Positions 44,102-53,560 of a stretch of 64,000 nt of DNA are shown in pieces; position 1 is the first letter of the stretch; every line of letters begins with the position of its first letter. Under the pieces are notes generated by a model. It did no database searches and was not told where the DNA came from. It was given only the letters and a program-made list of their open reading frames with translations. The DNA is from Enterococcus raffinosus (GTDB lineage: Bacteria; Bacillota; Bacilli; Lactobacillales; Enterococcaceae), in the NCBI RefSeq assembly GCF_001886185.1, contig NZ_JXLA01000009.1, positions 60,744 through 124,743 on the forward strand, given 5' to 3'. The position numbers and the translations under genes are program-made.

Positions 44102-45100
44102 ATGCTGTTTGCGTATACAAAAGAAAAAGAAATGATCCCAGCGTCAGAAAGTCACGAGGGCACTTCCTTTTACTGTCCAGATTGTGGAGAACGATTGATT
44201 CGAAAAGCGGGAAAAGTAAAGATTCCTCATTTCGCTCATCGGTGTAGTGGAGAGTGTCATGGGTTGAGTGAAGGGGAAACGCCTGAACATCTAGAGTTAA
44301 AGCAATTATTTTTTTCATGGGGAAATCAATTTGAACACGATTGGAAGCTGGAGGCACCATTGTCCGATTTGCCGCAGCGTCCCGATTTATTACAGAACAA
44401 ATTGGCAGTGGAGATTCAATGTTCGTCAATCAAGGGGGCACGTTTGGCGGAACGAATGGCGGGATATCGCCAGCAGGGGTATCAAGATTGGTGGCTGCTG
44501 GGAAAGAAATTATGGCCTACGGACAAGTTTTCAGCCTTGCAAAAACAATTTTGCTCCTTTGATAAGGAGCGAGGCTTGCATCTTTGGCTAGTAGAAAAAG
44601 AGCAGATCCGTCTCCTTTATCATATTCATGAGATGGAGCAATTGATTTATTGCGAGGAGTGTTGGCCAAGCTGTTCACAGCCCTTGAGTGAAATAATCAA
44701 AGCTCCTGTAACTAAACGTCCTATACACCTTTTTCCTACGATAGAAAGTATTAGAAAACGAAAGCAGGCGCTAAGTCTTAAGCTGGTTCAAAGCAATCCG
44801 AAAATTCGAGTCTTGCAGCATTATTTTTATCAAGAGCGGCGACACGTATTGTATTTGCCGGATTGGATGTACTTCCCTAGTCGGTATTCCTTTTTTTATC
44901 ACGATGATTTATTGGTGTTTCGTTTCTTGTTTCAAAAGGAAGGGAAGAATGCTTCAAGGATTTTTGACCAGTTTTTAGCCTATCGTGAAGAAAACCAAAG
45001 GGAATGGCTTTTTCATCGTATTGAACAGCGAGAAATATTGGAGCGCCTCTACTTAGAAGCTCTTTTTTGTCAAAGAAAGGCTAAAGTTTCATCTGCCTGA
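44102..45100 (+). CDS. coiA: Competence protein CoiA
   Basis: CoiA is a cytoplasmic competence-induced protein needed for recombination of incoming DNA; the family has a nuclease-like fold. The 332-residue protein shows an N-terminal zinc-finger-like CPDCGERLIRKAG near residue 21, HFAH near 40, and the nuclease-type core LPQRPDLL...LAVEIQCSS near 86-104. ATG 44102 has GAGGTGAG upstream. It follows mecA and precedes pepF in the conserved order. Other competence genes are not in the window. Confidence 0.9.
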   Translation: MLFAYTKEKEMIPASESHEGTSFYCPDCGERLIRKAGKVKIPHFAHRCSGECHGLSEGETPEHLELKQLFFSWGNQFEHDWKLEAPLSDLPQRPDLLQNKLAVEIQCSSIKGARLAERMAGYRQQGYQDWWLLGKKLWPTDKFSALQKQFCSFDKERGLHLWLVEKEQIRLLYHIHEMEQLIYCEECWPSCSQPLSEIIKAPVTKRPIHLFPTIESIRKRKQALSLKLVQSNPKIRVLQHYFYQERRHVLYLPDWMYFPSRYSFFYHDDLLVFRFLFQKEGKNASRIFDQFLAYREENQREWLFHRIEQREILERLYLEALFCQRKAKVSSA

Positions 45101-45232
45101 CAGCTTTTAAAAATACTTTTTTCAAAATTGTGGTAAGATTGATGGTGATTAAATAGATGAGGGCTGTCTGTTCTTTATGGATTTATCATTATAAAAGAGC
45201 AGAAAATCTCAAAACAAGTTAGGAGTGTTTTT

Positions 45233-47050
45233 ATGAGTGAAGCAAAACAATTGCCAAAACGGCAGGAAGTACCCACTGAACTGACTTGGGACTTAACTAA
45301 AATTTTTACAGATGACGCCGCCTTTGAAACAAAATTCCAGGCCTTATCTGATGAACTGACTGAAGTGGACAAGATCAAAGGGAGTTTAGGAAAAGGTGCG
45401 GCCGAATTTTTAACGGCGATCGAATATGTCTTAGATATTTATCGTAAGGCGGAAGTCATTTATGTATATGCTCATTTAAAAAATGATGAAGATACCGCCA
45501 ATACGACGAACCAAGCATTGTATGCGCGAGCTTCTAGCTTAATTGCACAAGTGAGTGAAGCGGTTAGCTGGTTTGAGCCAGAAATGCTGGAGCTTTCTGA
45601 CCAAGAAATCTGGTCATTTTTCGAAGCAGAGCCCAAATTAGAATTATATCGTCATTTTGTTGAGCAGATCATTTCAGAGCGAGCGCATGTCTTGCCGGCT
45701 GAACAGGAAGCCTTATTAGCAGGAGCCAGTGAAATTTTCAGCAGCTCAGCAGATACTTTTTCTGTCATGAACAACGCCGATCTTAAATTTCCAGTGGTAC
45801 AAAATGAAGCAGGCGAAGATGTTCAATTAACACACGGTGTGTATGGTCAATTATTGGAAAGCACGGATCGAAAGGTGAGAGAACAAGCCTTTAAGGCGCT
45901 GTACTCAGTGTACCATCAATTCCGTAACACCTTTGCTTCAACCTTAAGCACGCATATTAAAGGGCATAATTACAAGGCGAAGATTCGCGGATATGCCTCT
46001 GCGCGGGCGGCTGCACTTAGCGGAAATCATATCCCGGAAGATGTTTATGAAACATTGACGCTAGTAGTCAACCAATATTTACCTCTATTGCATCGTTATG
46101 TGGAATTACGGAAAGAGCTGCTCGGTTTAGAAGAACTGCACATGTATGATTTGTACACACCGCTTTTAGCAGAAGCGCCAGTGAAGTTCACTTACGAAGA
46201 AGCACAGGCAAAAGCGTTAGAAGCATTGAAACCACTAGGTGAGGAATACTTAGAAGTCGTTAAAAAAGCCTTCGATGAACGCTGGATTGATGTTGTGGAA
46301 AATCAAGGGAAGCGCAGCGGGGCCTACTCTTCTGGTGCCTATGACACACAGCCATATATTTTATTAAACTGGCATGATCGCCTAGATGAATTGTATACAT
46401 TGGTACATGAGATGGGTCATAGTGTTCATAGCTATTTCACACGACACACGCAACCTTATGTTTACGGTGATTACTCCATCTTCTTAGCCGAAATTGCTTC
46501 AACAACCAATGAGAATCTTTTGACCAGCTATCTATTGGAAACAGAAAAAGATCCCAAAATTCGGGCCTATATCATTAATCATTTCTTAGATGGCTTTAAG
46601 GGAACGATTTTCCGTCAGACGCAATTCGCGGAGTTTGAGCACTTTATTCATACAGAAGATGCTGCAGGAAATCCATTAACTAGCGAACACCTAAGCAAGT
46701 TTTACGGGGAACTAAACGCGAAGTATTATGGACCAATCGTAGTGAATGACGAAGAAATCAAGGATGAATGGTCAAGAATTCCGCATTTCTACTATAATTA
46801 CTATGTTTACCAATATGCGACTGGTTTTTCTGCAGCAAGTGCCTTAGCGAAACGAATCGTAGAAGGCGAGCCAGATGCATTAGAAAAATACTTAACCTAC
46901 TTAAAATCCGGCAGCAGTGATTACCCAATCGAGGTCATGAAGAAGGCAGGGGTTGATATGACTCAGCCAACCTATATTGAAGATGCGATGGAAATTTTTG
47001 CGCTACGATTAGATGAGCTGGAACAACTTGTCCAAGAACTAAAGGCATAA
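45233..47050 (+). CDS. pepF: Oligoendopeptidase F
   Basis: PepF is a cytoplasmic M3-family zinc metallopeptidase that cuts peptides of about 7-17 residues. The 605-residue protein has the zinc motif HEMGH near residue 391 (LVHEMGHSVHSYF), the downstream glutamate in FLAEIASTTNE, and the C-terminal YYNYYVYQYATG segment. Length and N-terminus (VPTELTWDLTKIF) fit the family. TAGGAG precedes ATG 45233. In Bacillus the next gene is yjbH; here two sortase genes intervene. Confidence 0.95.
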   Translation: MSEAKQLPKRQEVPTELTWDLTKIFTDDAAFETKFQALSDELTEVDKIKGSLGKGAAEFLTAIEYVLDIYRKAEVIYVYAHLKNDEDTANTTNQALYARASSLIAQVSEAVSWFEPEMLELSDQEIWSFFEAEPKLELYRHFVEQIISERAHVLPAEQEALLAGASEIFSSSADTFSVMNNADLKFPVVQNEAGEDVQLTHGVYGQLLESTDRKVREQAFKALYSVYHQFRNTFASTLSTHIKGHNYKAKIRGYASARAAALSGNHIPEDVYETLTLVVNQYLPLLHRYVELRKELLGLEELHMYDLYTPLLAEAPVKFTYEEAQAKALEALKPLGEEYLEVVKKAFDERWIDVVENQGKRSGAYSSGAYDTQPYILLNWHDRLDELYTLVHEMGHSVHSYFTRHTQPYVYGDYSIFLAEIASTTNENLLTSYLLETEKDPKIRAYIINHFLDGFKGTIFRQTQFAEFEHFIHTEDAAGNPLTSEHLSKFYGELNAKYYGPIVVNDEEIKDEWSRIPHFYYNYYVYQYATGFSAASALAKRIVEGEPDALEKYLTYLKSGSSDYPIEVMKKAGVDMTQPTYIEDAMEIFALRLDELEQLVQELKA

Positions 47051-47057
47051 ATAAAAT

Positions 47058-47084
47058 GAACAGGGGCTTCGGCTCCTGTTTTTT
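47058..47084 (+). terminator. Terminator after pepF
   Basis: AACAGGGGC / GCTCCTGTT with a TTCG tetraloop and a T run. The following 280 bp up to the sortase gene is AT-rich with no visible gene. Confidence 0.92.
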
Positions 47085-47364
47085 TATGGACTCCATCAAC
47101 TAAGAGCTAAAGAATGAGAGAATCTTATTATTGCATAGAAAAATATTTATTTTTAGTTAAGATTGCTACTTTTTAAGGTGTAGAAGCGAAAGAAATAACT
47201 TAAAAAATAGGAATATATGCATGAAACAAAACCCCTAAATCATAGGAAATGAGACGGCTTTCAAAGGAAAATTATTCAAATATTTGAAAGAAATTTTACA
47301 ATTGGAATTTCTCTTTTGAGTTTTATTATGCGAGAATTAGCATAAGTAGAGGGGGTGGATCATA

Positions 47365-48543
47365 ATGGCAAAACCAAACAAAAGAGACAAGATTGACTTG
47401 TTTTTAAAATTATCAATCGCTGTCATGTTTATCACTGGTTTTCTAATATTTATGTATCCATTTGTCGTCGATTCGATCAATAATTACATTGATCAGCAGC
47501 GTCTGGAAGAGGTTCAAGACAAGATGGAGGCCCGATCAGAAGCTGAAAAGAAGAAAAGACTGGACAAGCTCGAAAAAGAAAATAAAAAATTAAAAACGAT
47601 CATTCCTGGTGCTGGAAGTTTTGATGATCCCTTTGAATCCTCCCTTCAGGGAACCAAGAGTCCTAAAAAGGAATATTATGAAAAGCATATGATTGGCGCT
47701 ATCTTTATTCCAAAAATAAAGGTCAGCTTGCCGGTTTACGATGAAACCAATGACTTTTTATTGGATAAGGGAGCGACAGTTTTGCAGGGAACCTCTTTTC
47801 CGGTAGGAGGAAAGGGCACGCATTCAGTCATTACTGGTCATACCGGGCTACCAGAAAAAAAGCTGTTTACAGATTTAGAGCTGCTTAAAAAGAAGGATAA
47901 GTTTTACTTACATATAGAAGGGAAAAAATTAGCTTATCAGGTTGATCGCATAAAAATTGTGAAACCTGATAAGTTTGACGCGCTTAAAATTGAATTGGAT
48001 CGTGATTTGGTCACTCTGCTGACCTGTACACCCTATGGAGTAAATAGCCATCGGTTATTGGTAACCGGGCATCGCATAAGCTATCCGGTTGCGGCCGCTG
48101 AGAAAATCAAGGAGACAGAAAAGTATCATCGTCGTCGCGTGTATTATCTAGTTGCAGGCTGTCTTTTGTTTGCTCTGATCTTCGGCTACTTTGTATGGCG
48201 GAAAATCATCCTTTATCAATCAAAAAAACGCAATTACAATTTCGTTTTCTATCTATACGAGAATGGCGAGCCGTTACCTGGTGTCCGTGCATTGCTTACG
48301 CAGAAGCGAGATGTGGTTCGAATTGATGGGAAACTTGTTCACACTGTCAGCGATGCCTATGGAAAAATTGAGTTCAAACAAATCCCTGGTGGCGTCTATC
48401 GAGTAGAGACTGAAAATGGCTTGAGTGTAAAAGGAAAAGTTTGGCGATTGAAGGATAAGAAATTCAAGATTTTAAGCCATCGCAGTTACAAGAACATCAA
48501 GCAGAAGATCAAGCATTTTATTATTGAAAGCAAGGTGAGCTAG
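47365..48543 (+). CDS. Class C sortase with C-terminal CnaB-like extension (first copy)
   Basis: Class C sortases polymerise pilins or attach them to the wall. This 392-residue protein has an N-terminal membrane span (about 13-35), a charged coiled coil (45-80), a DDPF lid-type motif, and the catalytic site with His in TGHTGLP, Cys221 in LLTCTPYG and Arg in HRLLVTGHR. After a second span (about 255-277) it carries an extra 110 residues, where NGEPLPGVRALL and TVSDAYGKIEFKQIPGGVYRV look like a CnaB/SpaA-type fold. By the positive-inside rule that domain faces the cytoplasm. No pilin gene is adjacent. The next gene is a paralogue starting one base after the stop. Confidence 0.9.
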   Translation: MAKPNKRDKIDLFLKLSIAVMFITGFLIFMYPFVVDSINNYIDQQRLEEVQDKMEARSEAEKKKRLDKLEKENKKLKTIIPGAGSFDDPFESSLQGTKSPKKEYYEKHMIGAIFIPKIKVSLPVYDETNDFLLDKGATVLQGTSFPVGGKGTHSVITGHTGLPEKKLFTDLELLKKKDKFYLHIEGKKLAYQVDRIKIVKPDKFDALKIELDRDLVTLLTCTPYGVNSHRLLVTGHRISYPVAAAEKIKETEKYHRRRVYYLVAGCLLFALIFGYFVWRKIILYQSKKRNYNFVFYLYENGEPLPGVRALLTQKRDVVRIDGKLVHTVSDAYGKIEFKQIPGGVYRVETENGLSVKGKVWRLKDKKFKILSHRSYKNIKQKIKHFIIESKVS

Positions 48544-48544
48544 C

Positions 48545-49723
48545 ATGAAGAGATCACCGAAGCCTAGAAGCGATAAACGGCAAATGCTCAGCAAAATCTT
48601 TATGATCCTAGTCTTTCTAGTAGGCGTGCTGGTCATGATGTATCCTTTTTATATCAATGCAGTAAATGATTTTATTGATCAAAAGAGGATGGAGGAAGTT
48701 CAGGAACAAAATATCAAGCAAAACAAGGAACAAGTTCGTAAAGCCAAAGAGCGGATGAAAAAGCGTAACGAAGAATTAAAAAAGAATGGACTTGTTCCAA
48801 AGGCGCCAAAGTTTACGAACGATAATGAGCGGAAGATTGTGAGTGATGAATACATCCGCAAGCATTTGATCGGCGCCATTAGTGTTCCCTCGATTGAGGT
48901 GACGCTCCCCTTGTTTGATACGACCAATGAAAAGCTGCTGCAGGAAGGGGCAACGGTATTACAAGGGACGTCCTTTCCGACAGGTGGAATCGATACTCAC
49001 TCTGTCATTTCTGCCCACAGCGGCTTGCCAGAAAAGAAGCTGTTTACCGATTTGGAAGATGTGAAAATAGGTGAGATTTTTGTCATCACCCTGTTTGAAG
49101 AGAAACTTGCCTATGAGGTAGACAAGATAGATGTGGTGGAACCGCGAGATACATCCGTCATCGACATTGAACCGGGTCGAGACATTGTAACACTTTTGAC
49201 CTGTACGCCTTATATGATTAATAGTCATCGATTATTGGTGACGGGGCATCGAGTCCCTTATACTGAGGAAATGGCACAGGCGATCAAGAAGGCTGATGAT
49301 ACTAGAAAACTCAAAGAATTACTGACGTTGATTGGGGTCGGTGTCGCGATTTTAGTTCTGCTTTTTGGAATTTATCGCGCGATTCATGTCTATCTGCTAA
49401 GAAAACGCCGATTCAATCTCAACATCTTGCGAACCAATTTAACGGGAAATGCCTTGTCAGGAATCGAATTGGCCATGTACACGAAAAATGGCAAGCGCCC
49501 CGTCCAACGAAAAGGGATTCCGCTGATGGTAATAACCGATGATGAAGGACGTGCTCGCTTTGAGAATATCCCAGGCGGCGTGTATTGTATTAAGGACAAT
49601 AAAGAGGTTGGTTTTAAGGTTGGAATAAAGAAACTGCGGCAAAATAAAATCAATCTCTATTTAACGAAGCAGCAGAAAAACTATATCTTTACAAAGAATA
49701 ATGCGGTACAAATCAAAAAATAA
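48545..49723 (+). CDS. Class C sortase with C-terminal CnaB-like extension (second copy)
   Basis: This 392-residue paralogue of the preceding gene has the same layout: span near residues 14-36, coiled coil, sortase domain with His in SAHSGLP, Cys220 in LLTCTPYM and Arg in HRLLVTGHR, a second span near 257-280, and a C-terminal CnaB-like part with DDEGRARFENIPGGVYCI. It lacks the DPF/DPW lid motif that the first copy has, which may alter substrate control. The pair may act on two substrates encoded elsewhere. The gene ends in a bidirectional terminator shared with spxH. Confidence 0.9.
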   Translation: MKRSPKPRSDKRQMLSKIFMILVFLVGVLVMMYPFYINAVNDFIDQKRMEEVQEQNIKQNKEQVRKAKERMKKRNEELKKNGLVPKAPKFTNDNERKIVSDEYIRKHLIGAISVPSIEVTLPLFDTTNEKLLQEGATVLQGTSFPTGGIDTHSVISAHSGLPEKKLFTDLEDVKIGEIFVITLFEEKLAYEVDKIDVVEPRDTSVIDIEPGRDIVTLLTCTPYMINSHRLLVTGHRVPYTEEMAQAIKKADDTRKLKELLTLIGVGVAILVLLFGIYRAIHVYLLRKRRFNLNILRTNLTGNALSGIELAMYTKNGKRPVQRKGIPLMVITDDEGRARFENIPGGVYCIKDNKEVGFKVGIKKLRQNKINLYLTKQQKNYIFTKNNAVQIKK

Positions 49724-49759
49724 GCATCGCTGCCTTATGAGGCACGATGCTTATTTTTT
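49714..49759. terminator. Bidirectional terminator between the sortases and spxH
   Basis: AATAAGCATCG / CGATGCTTATT with an inner GCC/GGC pair and T run; its left arm covers the final codon and stop of the sortase. Confidence 0.88.
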
Positions 49760-50402
49760 AGATTAGTGATAAGTGATTGTCATCCGTGGACTGTCTAGCT
49801 GTATTTTTACTTTGTGATTCTAAAAACGCGATTAAGGATTCCTTCGTGTTATATGTATCTAGGATATGATGGATCGTGTCGCACCCCTCGATGCGAATTC
49901 CGGCGTCACAATCATCCGCGTAATTATAAATGACTGCTGATGGATGCGAGGTGATCTCCATCTCGTGAGCGATCTGTTGGTCCGTAAGAAAGGCCTCATG
50001 AACAAATGCTGAGTGACGGTCTTCTAAGAACATTTCGATGTCTCCACCAATTTTGGTGAATAATTGAATAGCCAGCTTTTTTGAATAGGGCTGCTTTTCC
50101 ACACCAACCGTTTTTTGCAACTCGACCAAAAAATCACGCCCACGCTTTTTACCTTGCAGATGTGCGGCTTTAACATCTAAAGCGGCAGAATGAATTTCCT
50201 GTGAAAGTTCGGTTCGCAGCTCAATGTCTTTTTCGGAGGCGCCAATTCGCTGCATAAACTCAGAAACGGTTTTTAAGTTCATAATAGGAATCAGGCGTAG
50301 CTGAATCTTCATGTCATATTTGTTAATCAAATCAATGATCCGTTGCTCGATCGATAAACATTTTTTTCCAATTGGATTTACAAACAAATAAATTTCGATC
50401 AC
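49758..50402 (-). CDS. spxH: ClpXP adaptor SpxH (YjbH), DsbA-like fold
   Basis: SpxH hands Spx to ClpXP for destruction. This 214-residue protein has the thioredoxin/DsbA-like N-terminus with the motif FVNPIGKKCLSIE, in which only one cysteine of a CxxC is left, a helical insert, and the cis-proline region SHPSAVIYNY near residue 153. The start is GTG 50402, which overlaps the CYTH gene stop (GTGA). The target gene spx lies at 42057. The pair with the CYTH gene matches yjbH and yjbK of Bacillus. Confidence 0.86.
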   Translation of the reverse strand: MIEIYLFVNPIGKKCLSIEQRIIDLINKYDMKIQLRLIPIMNLKTVSEFMQRIGASEKDIELRTELSQEIHSAALDVKAAHLQGKKRGRDFLVELQKTVGVEKQPYSKKLAIQLFTKIGGDIEMFLEDRHSAFVHEAFLTDQQIAHEMEITSHPSAVIYNYADDCDAGIRIEGCDTIHHILDTYNTKESLIAFLESQSKNTARQSTDDNHLSLI

Positions 50403-51007
50403 TGGAGCCCCTCCATTTCTTTTTCTCGCCTTTGCTGTTCAGCAACAGCTCGTGCGACCTTGTTTTGTGTTTTGCGATAAGGGATATGAAATCTGCTTAA
50501 TAATTGATTAAACTCACCTTCATTATAGGTTGAATCAGGGACTTCAAGCTCTAGCTCAAAATCATGCTGATCGCCATACCAACTTTCATCTAATGCCAGC
50601 TTTCCTTCTGGAATGTCGAATTCCGCTCGTTTTGTGATTAATTTCCCAATTAGTTGCAAGTCATACCGAGCGATCGCTAACTGGTTTAATTGTGTCAAAA
50701 CTTCTTTCGCTTCTGAAGCAAATGCTCTATTTTCGATTGCCTGTGCTGCGGCATCCACTGTGAGGGAATCAGTTACCTCAAGCAGACCAACATCTTGAGG
50801 AATCTTCAAAGTCGCTTCTGCTTTGGTAGTGAAGCGACGAATCCGTAACCCCATTCCCAGATGCTTTAGTTGAAAATCCGCTGTATCGAAGTAAAGATTC
50901 GTCTGCATTACAAATTGTTCGTCTGTAACATTATAGTAACGTAACAATTCAGTGTATTCGTCTAGTGTTAACATACTCTTGAATTCGATTTCAATTTCTT
51001 TACTCAC
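50399..51007 (-). CDS. CYTH-domain protein (YjbK-like)
   Basis: This 202-residue protein has the CYTH tunnel-fold signature EIEIEFK at residues 4-10, with later basic and acidic strands (LYFDTADFQLKHLGMGLRIRRF, TLKIP, ELELEVP). Relatives are inorganic triphosphatases or bind nucleotide polyphosphates. Its linkage to relQ (divergent, 205 bp away) is kept in many Firmicutes and hints at a nucleotide link, but its substrate here is unknown. GTG 51007 is preceded by GGAG. Confidence 0.87.
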   Translation of the reverse strand: MSKEIEIEFKSMLTLDEYTELLRYYNVTDEQFVMQTNLYFDTADFQLKHLGMGLRIRRFTTKAEATLKIPQDVGLLEVTDSLTVDAAAQAIENRAFASEAKEVLTQLNQLAIARYDLQLIGKLITKRAEFDIPEGKLALDESWYGDQHDFELELEVPDSTYNEGEFNQLLSRFHIPYRKTQNKVARAVAEQQRREKEMEGLQ

Positions 51008-51212
51008 ACTTATTCTACTCCTGATCCTAGAAAATTCCTAATATAAGACATCCTCACATAGAATAACCTGAATAGTCAAACAATTAGAACCATTTCCATG
51101 AAAATGTTAGTATTTTGTAATATTCGATAAACTGAGAAAATATGATAATTCTTTCTGCAGAAGGTTTGTGATAAGATAAGAAAGAATGGAAAAATGAAGT
51201 GAGGGATAGGCG

Positions 51213-51878
51213 ATGGAGAGAGACTGGGATTCGTTTCTTGCTCCGTATGAATTGGCAGTAGCGGAGTTGAAGATAAAATTACGTGGATTGCGAAAACAAT
51301 ACCGCACAAGCGGAGATCATGTGCCGATTGAGTTTGTCACCGGTCGCGTGAAGCCAGTAGAAAGCATCCTTAACAAAGCAGAGCTGCGGGGGATCCCGTT
51401 AGAGCGTTTAGAAGATGAGATGTCTGATATGGCAGGCATGCGTATCATGTGTCAATTTGTTGAGGACATTCCTTTAGTCGTGGAAATTTTGCGACGTAGA
51501 AATGATATGAAGGTCATTCAAGAACGAGATTATATTACGAATCGAAAGGCCAGCGGTTATCGGTCGTATCATTTAGTGATCGAATATCCAGTACAGATGC
51601 TGGAGGGTGAGAAGAAATTGCTTGCCGAAATTCAAATTCGAACATTATCCATGAATTTTTGGGCAACAATTGAGCACTCCATGAATTATAAATATAAAGG
51701 TCAAATTCCTGAGGATATTCAGAAGCGATTGTTTCGTGCAGCCGAAGCGGCGTATCAGCTAGATGAAGAGATGTCCAGCATTCGCGATGAGATTCAAGAA
51801 GCACAGCATGTATTTAATCGTAAGGAACAGAAAAAGAAAGTGGGTCGGCATGGGACTACGGATCGGAATCATTCATAA
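51213..51878 (+). CDS. relQ: Small alarmone synthetase RelQ
   Basis: RelQ makes (p)ppGpp from ATP and GDP or GTP without a hydrolase domain. The 221-residue protein shows the synthetase core: HVPIEFVTGRVKPVESILNK, DMAGMRIMCQF near residue 73, the RxKxxxxYRSYH-type NRKASGYRSYHLVIEYPV near 110, and AEIQIRTLSMNFWATIEH near 139. GTGAGG lies before ATG 51213. It overlaps nadK by 29 bp, so translation of the two is coupled. RelQ of E. faecalis is a well-studied tetramer inhibited by single-stranded RNA (established for that enzyme). Confidence 0.95.
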   Translation: MERDWDSFLAPYELAVAELKIKLRGLRKQYRTSGDHVPIEFVTGRVKPVESILNKAELRGIPLERLEDEMSDMAGMRIMCQFVEDIPLVVEILRRRNDMKVIQERDYITNRKASGYRSYHLVIEYPVQMLEGEKKLLAEIQIRTLSMNFWATIEHSMNYKYKGQIPEDIQKRLFRAAEAAYQLDEEMSSIRDEIQEAQHVFNRKEQKKKVGRHGTTDRNHS

Positions 51879-52653
51879 TCAAGAAGAAAAATCAATTCGA
51901 GTGCTGCAGCGTTTGCGCGGCCTATTATCAGAAAAAGAGGATCTGCATATCGTGGATCGTGATCCGGAATTAGTGATTACGATCGGCGGCGACGGGACAT
52001 TACTATCGGCCTTTCACCGCTATAATCATCGCTTAGATGAGGTGCGTTTTTTAGGTGTCCATACGGGGCATCTAGGCTTCTACACTGACTGGCGTGATTA
52101 CGAGCTTCCTGAGTTAGTGAACAGCTTGAGCTGTGAGCAAGGAAAGAGCGTCAGCTATCCACTGTTAGATGTTTTATTGACGACGGCAGAGGGCGATCAA
52201 AAACACTTTTTGGCTCTAAATGAGTCCACGATTCGTAAAGGAAGCCGGACGATGGTGGCGGATGTTTACATTAAAGAAGAGTTATTTGAACGATTTCGAG
52301 GTGATGGATTAGCGATCTCCACGCCAACTGGTTCGACAGCCTATAATAAAAGTGTAGGCGGCGCAGTCGTTCATCCAAGTATCAATGCAATGCAATTAGC
52401 TGAAATTGCGTCACTAAACAATCGAGTATTCCGTACTCTGGGTTCGCCAAGTATCATTGGTTCCCATGAATGGATCGATGTGCGGTTGAAGAGCGATGAA
52501 CAGCATTTGATTACCATCGATCAATTAGATATTAATCGAAAAGGAATTGCATCAATCAAATACAAAATCGCCGAGGAGCGCATTCACTTTGCTTCCTATC
52601 GGCATATGCATTTTTGGCATCGAGTAAAAGATGCCTTTATTCGAGAGGATTAG
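51850..52653 (+). CDS. nadK: NAD kinase
   Basis: NadK phosphorylates NAD+ to NADP+ with ATP or polyphosphate. The 267-residue protein begins MGLRIGIIHNQEEKS, has the hallmark GGDGT in TIGGDGTLLSAFHRY near residue 40, NE in LALNESTIRK near 122 and the glycine-rich DGLAISTPTGSTAYNKSVGG segment near 150, cited in part. ATG 51850 lies inside the 3' end of relQ; longer readings would extend the N-terminus beyond the family's length. It is followed four bases after its stop by the pseudouridine synthase GTG. Confidence 0.94.
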   Translation: MGLRIGIIHNQEEKSIRVLQRLRGLLSEKEDLHIVDRDPELVITIGGDGTLLSAFHRYNHRLDEVRFLGVHTGHLGFYTDWRDYELPELVNSLSCEQGKSVSYPLLDVLLTTAEGDQKHFLALNESTIRKGSRTMVADVYIKEELFERFRGDGLAISTPTGSTAYNKSVGGAVVHPSINAMQLAEIASLNNRVFRTLGSPSIIGSHEWIDVRLKSDEQHLITIDQLDINRKGIASIKYKIAEERIHFASYRHMHFWHRVKDAFIRED

Positions 52654-52657
52654 TTTT

Positions 52658-53551
52658 GTGGAATTCAAATGGACATATGAAGAGCAGACCAGCTCAATTG
52701 TACGGACTTTTTTAAAGCGTCAGGGCATTTCGAAAAAATTGCTGGCAAAAATTAAATTTCAAGGTGGAAAAATCTTCGTAAATGAGACAGAACAAAACGT
52801 CTTGTTTTCTCTAAAAACCCATGATATTGTAACTGTTGTGATTCCAGATGAGGAGCCCCATGAAACGTTACTGGCAGACGAAGTACCGATCGAGATTGTT
52901 TTTGAAGATGAGCATGTCCTTGTTGTAAATAAACCAGCCGGGATCGCCTCTATTCCAGCACAATACCACCCGCGAGGAACGATGGCGAATCGAGTCAAAG
53001 CATACTACGTGAAGCAAAACTATGCCAATCAGGTTGTGCATGTCGTAACTCGATTGGATCGAGATACCTCTGGCTTGATGTTGTTTGCCAAACATGGTTT
53101 CGCCCATGCCAAACTGGATCAAGGATTGCAGAAGAAGCAATTTGTCAAAAAATATCAAGCACTTGTTTCAGGAGAAGTGGATTCCCTACAGAATCATGGG
53201 AATATTTCGATGCCGATTGGACGTGATCTGTCCTCATTGTTGAAGCGCCAGGTCATTGAAACGGGGCAAAAAGCCGAAACAGAATATTGGTTGAAAAAGC
53301 GAAATCAGACGTGTGCTTTAGTTGATATCCAGCTTCATACAGGTCGAACCCATCAAATACGAGTGCATTTTTCAGCAATCGGCTGTCCGCTTTTGGGTGA
53401 CGAGCTATATGATGGTTCGCTAGATTTAGGCATTGAACGTCAGGCATTACACTGCTATTCCCTGACCTTTCCCCATCCCTTCAACAATGAACCGTTGTAT
53501 TTTCAACTGCCGTTGGCTGAAGATATGGCGACAATAGCAGCCACGATTTAA
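52658..53551 (+). CDS. RluD-family pseudouridine synthase (YjbO-like)
   Basis: This 297-residue protein turns uridine to pseudouridine in an RNA, most likely rRNA. It has an N-terminal S4-like part (residues 15-60), then VLVVNKPAGIASIP and the catalytic motif VTRLDRDTSGLMLFAK near residue 133 with the nucleophile Asp, then HTGRTHQIRVHF and the C-terminal strand. The start is probably GTG 52658, nine bases after GAGAGG; ATG 52631 would lie inside nadK with no site of its own. No terminator follows; tandem repeats fill the gap to mgtE. Confidence 0.9.
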   Translation: MEFKWTYEEQTSSIVRTFLKRQGISKKLLAKIKFQGGKIFVNETEQNVLFSLKTHDIVTVVIPDEEPHETLLADEVPIEIVFEDEHVLVVNKPAGIASIPAQYHPRGTMANRVKAYYVKQNYANQVVHVVTRLDRDTSGLMLFAKHGFAHAKLDQGLQKKQFVKKYQALVSGEVDSLQNHGNISMPIGRDLSSLLKRQVIETGQKAETEYWLKKRNQTCALVDIQLHTGRTHQIRVHFSAIGCPLLGDELYDGSLDLGIERQALHCYSLTFPHPFNNEPLYFQLPLAEDMATIAATI

Positions 53552-53560
53552 ATAAAAAAA

